Assembly: GCA_028875955.1 (NCBI GenBank)
Contig: JAGWTX010000116.1
Span: forward strand, 1-7,364
Source of the DNA: Bacteroidota bacterium
GTDB lineage: Bacteria; Bacteroidota; Bacteroidia; Chitinophagales; Chitinophagaceae
Length of the DNA: 7,364 nt
Direction: 5' to 3'
The position numbers and the translations under genes were made by a program. Below the pieces are notes generated by a model. That model saw only the letters and a program-made list of their open reading frames with translations. It was not told the DNA's origin and did no database searches. How positions within the stretch are numbered: position 1 is the first letter of the stretch; the number at the start of each line of letters is the position of its first letter. Shown here piece after piece: positions 1 to 5,853 of this stretch.

Positions 1-2
1 TT

Positions 3-167
3 TCCATGCTGATCCCGGTATTGGTGGCACTGGGTCATTTCCTGGTCTATGGCAACCTGATATTGATTGGTATTTTTTTATTGTTGTCCGTCACAGCCAG
101 CTGGCTGATGATGGATGCGCTCAAAAATAAAAGCTGGGCGCAGTTGGAACAACCGCGATACGAATGA
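3..167 (+). CDS. C-terminal end of an unidentified membrane protein (partial)
   Basis: An open frame enters from the left edge and ends at TGA 165-167, directly followed by a second stop (TAA 168-170). The 54 visible residues begin SMLIPVLVALGHFLVYGN, followed by a second strongly hydrophobic stretch (LILIGIFLLLSVTASWLMM) and a short charged tail ending in QPRYE. This is the pattern of one or two transmembrane helices followed by a cytoplasmic tail, so the gene encodes an integral membrane protein. The family cannot be named from this fragment. It converges on the glycosyltransferase gene with 14 bp between the two stops. The frame is believable because of its composition and the double stop, but the start lies outside the window. 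Confidence 0.6.
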   Translation, partial: SMLIPVLVALGHFLVYGNLILIGIFLLLSVTASWLMMDALKNKSWAQLEQPRYE

Positions 168-181
168 TAAATGAAGAGGGA

Positions 182-952
182 TCAATTGAGGGATGGGTTA
201 TCTGTCTTCTCCGTGTTTTTGACCTTGGAGCGGTAGTTATGAAAAAGGCTTTTCCATTGAATCCGTAATACACCCAATACGCCTTCCTTGATGATACCCT
301 TGCTCATCTTGCTTACACCAATTTTCCGGTCAACGAATGTAATGGGCACTTCCTTGATCCGGAATCCCAATTTCCAGGTTGCAAATTTCATTTCGATCTG
401 GAAAGCATAACCCACAAATTCAATCATATCAAAATTGATGGATTCGAGTACCGCTTTTCGATAACAGACAAATCCGGCTGTGGGATCATTGATAGGCATC
501 CAGGTGATCAGTTTGGTATACCATGCACCACCCTTTGAATACAACTGGCGGTCCATTGGCCAGTTTTCCGTTTTGCCACCGGGTACATAACGGCTTCCGA
601 TGGACATATCCGCTCCACCTTCCTTACAAGCGAGATACAGTCGTTCCAGGTCATTGGGATTGTGCGAGAAATCGGCATCCATTTCAAATGTAAAAGCATA
701 GTTTCTTTCAATACTCCATTTGAAGCCAAAGATGTAGGCCGTACCCAAACCTAGTTTACCGGCCCTTTCCTCCAGAAAAAGTTGTCCGGGATATTTGTCA
801 ATGAGACTTTTCACAATCTGACCCGTACCGTCGGGAGAACCATCATCAATAACCAAAATATGATAGCCCTTATTCAATGCGAATACAGCGTTAATGATGG
901 AAGTGATGTTCTCCTTCTCATTATATGTGGGTATGATGACTAATTTTTCCAA
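182..952 (-). CDS. Polyprenol-phosphate mannose synthase-like GT2 glycosyltransferase
   Basis: Family 2 glycosyltransferase of the dolichol/polyprenol-phosphate mannose synthase (DPM1/Ppm1) type, 256 aa. Such enzymes move mannose (or another hexose) from a nucleotide sugar to a lipid phosphate on the cytoplasmic face of the membrane. Visible motifs are PTYNE at 8-12, DDGSPDGT at 36-43 (nucleotide-sugar binding), the metal-binding DAD at 92-94 within MDADFSHNP, GSRYVPGG at 119-126, DPTAGF at 156-161, and the acceptor-loop region DRKIGVSKMS at 208-217. There is no C-terminal membrane domain, so this is the short soluble type, probably membrane-associated. The start is TTG at 950-952: no ATG or GTG lies between it and the upstream in-frame stop (983-985), and the catalytic fold begins at residue 4. 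It is the last gene of a three-gene minus-strand run. Donor sugar and acceptor are not deducible from sequence, and a role in undecaprenyl or other polyprenyl-linked glycan synthesis is possible. Confidence 0.9.
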   Translation of the reverse strand: MEKLVIIPTYNEKENITSIINAVFALNKGYHILVIDDGSPDGTGQIVKSLIDKYPGQLFLEERAGKLGLGTAYIFGFKWSIERNYAFTFEMDADFSHNPNDLERLYLACKEGGADMSIGSRYVPGGKTENWPMDRQLYSKGGAWYTKLITWMPINDPTAGFVCYRKAVLESINFDMIEFVGYAFQIEMKFATWKLGFRIKEVPITFVDRKIGVSKMSKGIIKEGVLGVLRIQWKSLFHNYRSKVKNTEKTDNPSLN

Positions 953-984
953 ACAGGTTGGGGATATCTGTAAAAATCTAAATT

Positions 985-1001
985 ACAACATTGATTGTTG
1001 T
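985..1001. repeat. Small inverted repeat between exonuclease and glycosyltransferase genes
   Basis: ACAACA (985-990) and TGTTGT (996-1001) form a perfect 6-bp inverted repeat with a 5-nt loop. Read on the minus strand it lies downstream of the exonuclease stop and is followed by a T-rich stretch (AATTTAGATTTTT). It could be a weak terminator or attenuator of the upstream gene, or a protein-binding half-site pair near the glycosyltransferase start. The stem has only two G-C pairs, so this may be chance. Confidence 0.25.
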
Positions 1002-1041
1002 CAAATAGTAAAATTTCTTATAAGTCGGGATTTCTCAACAA

Positions 1042-1812
1042 TTAGGGTTTTCGAACCAGGGTTCTGTTGAGAATTTCAGTCAGCTTCTGTTTCGTATTCA
1101 TGGCAAAATCACCCTTCATCATCCAGTCATAATACTGGGGCTCTTCCTTTAATACCTGTGTTACAGGTTTTCCTTTGTGTTTACCGAAGTTGAATACCTC
1201 AATTCCGTTTTCTTTAACAAACCGGCGCGCAAAATCAACAATATCATCTTCACCTGTAAATTTCACCACACTTTCAATGGTATTCCCGATCTGTGGATAG
1301 CGTAATACCTGGGCCTCCAGGATTTCCCAGGTTGCCGTTGCATCCACTTCCGCACTATGTGCGCCATCCAGGGTTTTCTGGCAATAAAATTTATAGGCGG
1401 CGCCTAAAGTCCGTTGCTCCATCATGTGAAACACTTTCTGGACATCCACGAGTTTTCTGCCATCAGTTGAAAACTCAATGCCGACCCGTAAAAACTCCTC
1501 GATCAGCATGGGTATGTCAAACCGGTTGCTGTTATATCCGCCCAGGTCACAGTTCTCCATGAATTGTTTCAATTCATTCGCCGCCTGTTTGAAACTGGGG
1601 GCGTCTTTTACCATTTCATCCGTAATACCATGAATATCACTGGAGGATTTGGGAATCGGGATCAGCGGATTGATCAACTTGCGTTTTACCTGACGGCTTC
1701 CATCTGGTGAAATCTTGACAATGGCGATTTCGACAATTCTGTCGGTACTGATATTGACACCTGTTGTCTCAAGATCAACAAAAGCAATGGGTCGGGTTAA
1801 TTGTACATTCAT
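1042..1812 (-). CDS. DEDDh-family 3'-5' exonuclease (DnaQ-like) with C-terminal FGKHKGK domain
   Basis: A 256-aa exonuclease of the DnaQ/ExoX type. The RNase-H-fold domain fills about residues 7-170 with a complete DEDDh set: D13 and E15 (FVDLETTG, Exo I), D99 (NSNRFD, Exo II), and H152 and D157 (HSAEVD, Exo III). These residues bind the two metal ions that cleave DNA from the 3' end. The C-terminal part (about 205-235, FNFGKHKGKPV...YYDWMM) matches a small domain often found behind such exonucleases and also alone, of unsettled function, possibly nucleic-acid binding. There is no polymerase or helicase domain, so this is a stand-alone repair or processing nuclease or a polymerase-III epsilon-like subunit. 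The ATG at 1810-1812 lies 12 bp behind the Mpl stop, so the two are likely co-transcribed. The exact substrate (single-stranded DNA, mismatched ends or RNA) is not readable. Confidence 0.9.
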   Translation of the reverse strand: MNVQLTRPIAFVDLETTGVNISTDRIVEIAIVKISPDGSRQVKRKLINPLIPIPKSSSDIHGITDEMVKDAPSFKQAANELKQFMENCDLGGYNSNRFDIPMLIEEFLRVGIEFSTDGRKLVDVQKVFHMMEQRTLGAAYKFYCQKTLDGAHSAEVDATATWEILEAQVLRYPQIGNTIESVVKFTGEDDIVDFARRFVKENGIEVFNFGKHKGKPVTQVLKEEPQYYDWMMKGDFAMNTKQKLTEILNRTLVRKP

Positions 1813-1824
1813 GTGCAGGGTTTC

Positions 1825-3183
1825 TTAACGGGTAATCTGAGTTGCGAAAGTAAGCATATCTAAGCCATCATAATTCCCGCTACTCATTAAAAGCAAATTA
1901 ACTCCTGAATAGTTTTGCTGAGAAAGCCAATCCATCAATGCCTGTTTTTCATTCATGACCAATAATCCCTTTTTTTGAAACCCGGCAATAATTTTTTCAG
2001 CTGACAATTCCGGCATACGTTTCAAAGACAGGGCATGTTTTGAATAAAACACGATGGCTGTATCGGCCTGATCCAACGCTCCTTTATATTCCTGCAGGAA
2101 AGCTTCATTCAGACTGCTATAGGTATGGAGTTCCAGTACCGCAATCAATTTACGATCCGGGAACTGCTGTTTTACCGCTTCCATGGTTGCTTTTACTTTG
2201 CTGGGTGCATGGGCAAAATCGCGGTAAACAAGGGTGTTTGCATTCGCTGCGAGTAATTCGAGTCTTTTTGCCGCACCTGTAAAATCTGCGATGGCTTTTA
2301 CAAAATCGGCGCTGGTAATACCCAGTTCCCGGCACACCAGCCAGGCTGCATTCAGGTTCATCAGGTTATGGTTTCCAAACACCCGGAGATTGCCCGAAGC
2401 GCCATCCAGCGTGATCGTGGTTTTACCATCTGAGATGGTATGCTGAGGTATCTCATAACTGAGGTATCTGATATCACTTCTTCTGTGCGCATCCACCAGT
2501 TTCTGCAAAACCGGGTCAGCACTATTGTAGATCAAAACCCCGTTTTGCTCAATCTTATTTATAAAAATGACAAACTGTTCCAGGTAAAATTCAAATGTGG
2601 GAAACACATTGATATGATCCCAGGCGATCCCTGTCAATACGGCGATATGCGGGAAAAGAAAATGAAATTTGGGTTTTTTCTCCAATGCACTGGCAGGGTA
2701 TTCATCCCCTTCGCAAACAATCACCGGTGCATCGGTTATGTTAACGGATTGCGGGAAACCCTCCAGCCGGGCCCCAACCAGGTAATCAAAATCGAATCCC
2801 TGTTTTCTCAATACATGCATCACCATGCTGGTAGTGGTGGTTTTACCATGACTTCCGCCAATAACCACCCTTTTTTTCTGCCGGCTTTCATGATAAATAT
2901 ATTCCGGAAAAGAATAGATGGCGAGACCCAGTTCCTGGGCCTTGAGCAGTTCCGGGTTATCACTTTTGGCATGCATCCCCAGGATTACGGCATCTATATC
3001 CTTGGTAATCAATGATGGTTGCCAGCCAATTGTTAATGGGAGCAACCCTTCCGCAGCCAGGTTTGATTTAGCGGGTTCGAAAATCTCGTCGTCTGTACCG
3101 GTAACCTGGTAGCCTTTTTTGTGTAAGGCAATGGCCAATTGGTGCATAACACTGCCTCCAATTGAAATAAAATGAACCCGCAT
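1825..3183 (-). CDS. mpl: Mpl-like UDP-N-acetylmuramate:tripeptide ligase (Mur ligase family)
   Basis: A 452-aa cytoplasmic Mur ligase whose closest family is Mpl, the peptidoglycan-recycling enzyme. Mpl joins the recovered tripeptide L-Ala-D-Glu-meso-DAP to UDP-MurNAc using ATP, bypassing MurC, MurD and MurE. The N-terminal nucleotide-binding domain starts at residue 3 (HFISIGGSVM, with TGTDDEIFEP following). The ATP P-loop GSHGKTTTT is at 110-118, the acidic metal site CEGDEYPAS at 157-165, WDHINVFP at 188-195, and the ribose/adenine region GNHNLMNLNAAW at 270-281. The C-terminal ligase domain carries DFAHAPSKVK at 322-331 and LMSSGNYDG at 432-440. Length equals normal Mpl (about 450 aa), clearly different from MurC in the first motif. 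The start ATG (3181-3183) directly precedes the Rossmann strand. It leads the minus-strand run with the exonuclease. Substrate specificity is assigned by family resemblance only. Confidence 0.87.
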   Translation of the reverse strand: MRVHFISIGGSVMHQLAIALHKKGYQVTGTDDEIFEPAKSNLAAEGLLPLTIGWQPSLITKDIDAVILGMHAKSDNPELLKAQELGLAIYSFPEYIYHESRQKKRVVIGGSHGKTTTTSMVMHVLRKQGFDFDYLVGARLEGFPQSVNITDAPVIVCEGDEYPASALEKKPKFHFLFPHIAVLTGIAWDHINVFPTFEFYLEQFVIFINKIEQNGVLIYNSADPVLQKLVDAHRRSDIRYLSYEIPQHTISDGKTTITLDGASGNLRVFGNHNLMNLNAAWLVCRELGITSADFVKAIADFTGAAKRLELLAANANTLVYRDFAHAPSKVKATMEAVKQQFPDRKLIAVLELHTYSSLNEAFLQEYKGALDQADTAIVFYSKHALSLKRMPELSAEKIIAGFQKKGLLVMNEKQALMDWLSQQNYSGVNLLLMSSGNYDGLDMLTFATQITR

Positions 3184-3208
3184 ACGTTATATTTTAGCAC
3201 CTGATCAA

Positions 3209-3241
3209 CAAATTAACAAAATGTCAGCATCGAAAGGGCAA
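3209..3241 (-). promoter_or_regulatory. mpl: Possible Bacteroidota-type promoter for the Mpl-like gene
   Basis: On the minus strand TTAATTTG (3216-3209) differs at one base from the Bacteroidota -7 consensus TAnnTTTG. A TTG (3241-3239) lies 22 nt further upstream, about where the -33 element is expected. Transcription would start roughly 20 nt before the ATG at 3183. No Shine-Dalgarno-like sequence precedes the gene, and the leader is A/T-rich, as is usual in this phylum. This is a motif match only. Confidence 0.35.
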
Positions 3242-3249
3242 CGTTTGCC
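3237..3249. repeat. Short inverted repeat in the divergent intergenic region
   Basis: GGCAA (3237-3241), CGT, TTGCC (3245-3249) make a 13-bp interrupted palindrome between the divergent mpl-like and mini-lipoprotein genes. It overlaps the proposed -33 element of the former and lies about 10 bp upstream of the -7 element of the latter, a position where a regulator could act on both. The arms are only 5 bp, so chance is a serious alternative. Confidence 0.25.
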
Positions 3250-3259
3250 ACTGAACGAT

Positions 3260-3267
3260 TATCTTTG
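3260..3267 (+). promoter_or_regulatory. -7 element TAtcTTTG upstream of the mini-lipoprotein gene
   Basis: TATCTTTG matches the Bacteroidota sigma-factor -7 consensus TAnnTTTG exactly. It lies 44 bp before the ATG at 3312, giving a predicted leader of roughly 35-40 nt. The nearest upstream TTG (3245-3247) is only 12 bp away, closer than the usual -33 spacing, so the -33 half is weak or absent. It would drive the lipoprotein and perhaps the ytxJ-like gene behind it. Confidence 0.5.
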
Positions 3268-3311
3268 ATTAGGTGCAAAATACAGCCTAATCTTTTATTT
3301 AAATACCCTGC

Positions 3312-3431
3312 ATGAAAAAGATTGTCTTATTCTTCTTAACCCTATTGGTGGTTTCCGCAATATTCAGTTCCTGTGCAGCTACCCGTAAAGGATGCCCCAC
3401 AACCAACCCGAAATATTTCAGACAATACTGA
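3312..3431 (+). CDS. 39-residue mini-lipoprotein
   Basis: This short frame starts at ATG 3312 and stops at TGA 3429-3431. It begins MKKIVLFFLTLLVVSAIFSS followed by Cys21: a dibasic n-region, a hydrophobic core of about 16 residues, and a lipobox FSSC ending in the lipidated cysteine. This is a classic signal-peptidase II signal. The mature peptide would be only 19 residues (CAATRKGC..., ending in KYFRQY), with a second cysteine at 28. Very small lipoproteins of this kind occur in Bacteroidota, but no function is known to me. A perfect TAnnTTTG element upstream and the intact signal peptide argue for a real gene rather than chance. It sits 46 bp before the YtxJ-like gene on the same strand and could share its transcript. 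The mature part shows no recognised domain. Confidence 0.7.
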   Translation: MKKIVLFFLTLLVVSAIFSSCAATRKGCPTTNPKYFRQY

Positions 3432-3477
3432 TTCTGAACAAACGGTATCGGTTTCTGTTATATTATAAAATTGATGG

Positions 3478-3813
3478 ATGAATTGGATCTTACTCACTAC
3501 CCCCGAACAAGTATCGGAAATCAAGGTAAAATCGGCTACTTCTTTTCAGGTTATCTTCAAACACAGCACCCGTTGCAGTATCAGTAGCATGGTATTGAAC
3601 CGGCTGGAAAGAAGTGATGCGCCCGCAGACATTGACTTTTATTTCCTGGATCTGATCGCCCACCGGTCTATTTCCAACCTGGTGGCTGAAACCTTTCAAA
3701 TTCACCATGAGTCGCCACAGCTGTTGCTGATCAGAAATGGCGAATGTATCTATGAAGAGAGTCATATGGGTATCGATATGGATGAATTGACAGCCCAATT
3801 GCTTCCGGCATAA
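3478..3813 (+). CDS. ytxJ: YtxJ/BrxC-like bacillithiol-system thioredoxin-fold protein
   Basis: A 111-aa cytoplasmic protein of the YtxJ (DUF2847, BrxC) family, a monothiol bacilliredoxin-type thioredoxin fold. Family members act in the bacillithiol redox system, proposed to remove bacillithiol from mixed disulfides on proteins. The signature FKHSTRCSISSM (27-38) carries the single active-site Cys33 at the N-terminus of a helix. The later strand SPQLLLIRNGECIYEESH (79-96) fits the cis-Pro and final beta-hairpin region of thioredoxin folds. A second cysteine, C90, lies in that hairpin and is not part of a CxxC pair. The ATG at 3478 is the first start after an in-frame stop (3472-3474). An out-of-frame ATG at 3474 is ignored. 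Its presence predicts that this organism makes bacillithiol (BshA, BshB and BshC elsewhere). It lies 80 bp upstream of the sulfur genes on the same strand, so a shared thiol/sulfur role is possible but unproven. Confidence 0.88.
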   Translation: MNWILLTTPEQVSEIKVKSATSFQVIFKHSTRCSISSMVLNRLERSDAPADIDFYFLDLIAHRSISNLVAETFQIHHESPQLLLIRNGECIYEESHMGIDMDELTAQLLPA

Positions 3814-3835
3814 ACCTTCCATTCAAAAATCAAGC

Positions 3836-3853
3836 GTATCTATCGAGTGATAC
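3836..3853. repeat. Weak inverted repeat between ytxJ-like and TauE/SafE genes
   Basis: GTATC (3836-3840) and GATAC (3849-3853) flank an 8-nt loop in the 80-bp gap ahead of the TauE/SafE gene. There is no following T-run, so a terminator is unlikely. It could be an operator for the sulfur genes, since it lies about 40-60 bp before the ATG at 3894. The imperfect -7-like CATCTTTG (3869-3876) follows it. The arms are short, so confidence is low. Confidence 0.2.
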
Positions 3854-3893
3854 TCATTGATATTTCAGCATCTTTGCGGCTAAACATGGATTC

Positions 3894-4685
3894 ATGGAAA
3901 TTGCCGGCTATTTCGCTTCCTTACTGATTGGTGTATCCCTTGGCCTGATTGGCGGTGGCGGTTCTATCTTAACCATTCCGGTTCTGGTGTACCTGTTTCG
4001 GATCCAGCCTACGGTCGCAACCGGATATTCCCTTTTTATTGTCGGTTGCAGCAGTTTGGCCGGAGCCTATAAGAATTATCAGAAAGGGAATGTACATTTT
4101 AAATCTGCCTTTTATTTTGGATCCGGTTCCATCATAACCGTGGTGCTGATCAGAAAATATTTGATTCCCTATATTCCGGAAGCGCTATTTTCGATCGGAG
4201 GTTTTGTCGTTACAAAATCCTTGATCATCATGTTGCTTTTTGCCGTAGTGATGATGGCGGCATCCCTGAACATGATACGCAAACAGGTGATCATGGATGA
4301 TACAAAGGATCACAAAATTCATCTAACCCGTTCCATAATCAGGGGTGTACAGGTGGGCATTCTGACGGGATTGCTGGGTGCAGGAGGCGGTTTTATCATC
4401 ATACCGGTTCTGATCTTTTCCTTTCACCTCACCATGAAACAGGCAATTGGCACTTCCCTGCTGATCATGTCCATGAATTCCCTGTTGGGTTTTATCGGGG
4501 ATCTGTTTCACCAGACCATTGACTGGCCCTTGCTGTTATCCGTAACCGCAATTTCGATTACCGGCACATTCCTGGGTCGTAAAATGGGGGAAACCATACC
4601 GGGAGAAAAATTAAAGAAGGGGTTTGGCTGGTTTATCCTGATCATGGGTATCTATATCATCCTGCATGAACTTTTTCTAAAATAA
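3894..4685 (+). CDS. TauE/SafE-family sulfite/organosulfur exporter
   Basis: A 263-aa integral inner-membrane protein of the TauE/SafE (formerly DUF81) family, whose studied members export sulfite, sulfoacetate or related sulfur anions. The family's internal duplication is clear: the glycine-rich GVSLGLIGGGG at 13-23 with TIPVLVYL following, and GVQVGILTGLLGAGGG at 151-166 with IIPVLIF following. About eight hydrophobic helices are visible. The central charged loop (about 129-146, RKQVIMDDTKDHKIHL) separates the two repeats and is probably cytoplasmic. Length is normal for the family. The ATG at 3894 is preferred because the ATG at 3886 is in another frame. It is followed after 99 bp by the YeeE/YedE pair, the same partnership found in BigR-type sulfide-detoxification operons, which favours sulfite or a similar sulfur anion as substrate here. 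The exact substrate is not determined by sequence. Confidence 0.9.
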   Translation: MEIAGYFASLLIGVSLGLIGGGGSILTIPVLVYLFRIQPTVATGYSLFIVGCSSLAGAYKNYQKGNVHFKSAFYFGSGSIITVVLIRKYLIPYIPEALFSIGGFVVTKSLIIMLLFAVVMMAASLNMIRKQVIMDDTKDHKIHLTRSIIRGVQVGILTGLLGAGGGFIIIPVLIFSFHLTMKQAIGTSLLIMSMNSLLGFIGDLFHQTIDWPLLLSVTAISITGTFLGRKMGETIPGEKLKKGFGWFILIMGIYIILHELFLK

Positions 4686-4784
4686 GGGTACCGCTTCATA
4701 GCCCGTTAATTTACGGAAAGCTGTCAATGGCTGATTCGGGTTTTCTGGTATTCTTTCTTATTTTCATGAACTAAATGTACTCTC

Positions 4785-5348
4785 ATGTTGGAATGGTTAC
4801 AAAAACCATGGCCCTGGTATGTGGCCGGTCCGCTGATCGGATTAATGGTTCCGCTTTTATTATTGGTCGGGAATAAGACACTGGGTGTTTCTTCCTCCCT
4901 CAGACACTTATGTGCAGCCAGTTTACCATCAAAGATTCCCTATTTCACCTACGACTGGAAAAAGGAGGCCTGGAACCTTATTTTTGTGACGGGTATATTG
5001 TTGGGAGGATGGGTTGCCACAAGATTTCTCAGTCATCCCGATCCGATAGTTGTCAATGATCACCTCCTGAATAAGCTGCAACAGTATGGTGTAACCGATC
5101 ATGATAACCTGTTACCTGGGGATCTGTTTAACTGGCCGGCATTGTTATCCTTGAGGGGTTTTACCATGATCGTAATCGGTGGATTTCTGGTTGGCTTCGG
5201 AACCCGTTATGCAGGCGGATGCACTTCCGGTCATTCGATCATGGGGCTCAGTAATCTTCAGGTCCCCTCGCTGATCGCTACCGCTTGTTTTATGGCTGGC
5301 GGTTTTATCATGACCCATTTTATTTTACCTTTTATACTTTCGTTATGA
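4785..5348 (+). CDS. YeeE/YedE thiosulfate-transporter family protein, N-terminal-half type (PmpA-like)
   Basis: A 187-aa inner-membrane protein of the YeeE/YedE (DUF395, sulf_transp) family. Full-length bacterial YeeE (TsuA) takes up thiosulfate by passing it along conserved cysteines. This is one half of such a protein. The signature GTRYAGGCTSGHSIMGLS (139-156) holds the key Cys146, and a second candidate cysteine is C43 (SSSLRHLC). Hydrophobic helices lie at about 12-28, 63-80, 118-138 and 158-186. The hydrophilic loop at about 82-115 (HPDPIVVNDHLLNK...) faces one side of the membrane. The ATG at 4785 is chosen because it opens directly onto the first helix; an upstream ATG at 4766 stops after two codons. 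The stop overlaps the next gene's start (ATGA, 5345-5348), implying translational coupling and a 1:1 complex with the downstream half. Paired genes like this are called pmpA/pmpB in some Proteobacteria. Substrate is inferred from the family. Confidence 0.87.
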   Translation: MLEWLQKPWPWYVAGPLIGLMVPLLLLVGNKTLGVSSSLRHLCAASLPSKIPYFTYDWKKEAWNLIFVTGILLGGWVATRFLSHPDPIVVNDHLLNKLQQYGVTDHDNLLPGDLFNWPALLSLRGFTMIVIGGFLVGFGTRYAGGCTSGHSIMGLSNLQVPSLIATACFMAGGFIMTHFILPFILSL

Positions 5349-5848
5349 GTACCCCAATACTGGATAAAAATACCGATTTTGAAACCCGGTCCCTGGATGC
5401 CATCTGTGTCAACACCAGCGAACTTCATCACCCTGTCTGGCATTTGATCAAATACCTGGTGGCAGGCATTTGTTTTGGTATCATACTTACAAAAGCGGAA
5501 GTGATTTCCTGGTTTCGGATCCAGGAAATGTTCAGGCTGGAAAGTTTTCATATGTATGGCGTGATCGGGTCTGCCGTTCTGGTAGGCATGGGGTCTGTCT
5601 GGCTGATAAAAAAATTCTCCCTAAAAACCATTTATGGCGAGGAAATTGCCTTGCCCAAAAAAGCCTTCAATAAAGGACAGGTCTATGGCGGTTTACTTTT
5701 TGGATTTGGCTGGGTGATGACCGGTGCCTGTCCCGGTCCTATGTATGCTTTGATAGGAACCGGTGCTTCTGTCATGCTGGTTTCACTTGTAAGCGCCATT
5801 GCGGGCACCTGGTTCTATGGATTGATCAGAGAGAAATTACCCCATTAA
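5345..5848 (+). CDS. YeeE/YedE-related DUF6691 protein, partner half (PmpB-like)
   Basis: A 167-aa inner-membrane protein and the second half of the split YeeE/YedE-type transporter. The signature WVMTGACPGPMYALIG (113-128) contains Cys119, equivalent to the conserved cysteine in the second half of YeeE; C43 (GICFGIIL) sits in the first helix. Helices lie at about 35-49, 71-87, 106-115 and 131-158. WFRIQEMFRLESFHMYG (56-72) is a typical family stretch. The start is taken as ATG 5345, overlapping the stop of the preceding gene; an in-frame ATG at 5285 lies inside that gene and is rejected. Compared with typical members it has roughly 30 extra N-terminal residues, hydrophilic and including DAICVNTSELHHP with Cys21. 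It is followed after 5 bp by the cytochrome gene, so the three form a tight operon. A sulfur-compound transport role together with the upstream half is inferred. Confidence 0.86.
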   Translation: MSTPILDKNTDFETRSLDAICVNTSELHHPVWHLIKYLVAGICFGIILTKAEVISWFRIQEMFRLESFHMYGVIGSAVLVGMGSVWLIKKFSLKTIYGEEIALPKKAFNKGQVYGGLLFGFGWVMTGACPGPMYALIGTGASVMLVSLVSAIAGTWFYGLIREKLPH

Positions 5849-5853
5849 ATACT

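Noticed and set aside
1293..1562. Plus-strand open frame of 89 codons inside the exonuclease gene
   Set aside because: The product is proline-rich low-complexity sequence antisense to intact DEDDh motifs, so it is a shadow frame.
2440..3015. Open frame of 191 codons on the plus strand
   Set aside because: It lies entirely antisense to the well-supported Mpl-like gene, resembles no family I know, and has composition typical of a shadow frame.
3490..3822. Open frame of 110 codons on the minus strand opposite ytxJ
   Set aside because: The plus-strand protein has a clear YtxJ active-site signature; the antisense product has no recognisable motif.
4686..4784. Possible separate promoter or small gene between the TauE and YeeE/YedE genes
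   Set aside because: No TAnnTTTG match, strong hairpin or convincing short frame was found in these 99 bases, so the genes may be read through, but this cannot be settled by eye.
5285..5344. Upstream in-frame start that would lengthen the DUF6691 protein by 20 residues
   Set aside because: This stretch is the last helix-coding part of the preceding gene. The ATG at 5345 overlapping its stop is the usual coupled arrangement.
5258..5551. Minus-strand open frame of 97 codons across the transporter gene junction
   Set aside because: It is antisense to two conserved membrane-protein genes and has no recognisable domain.
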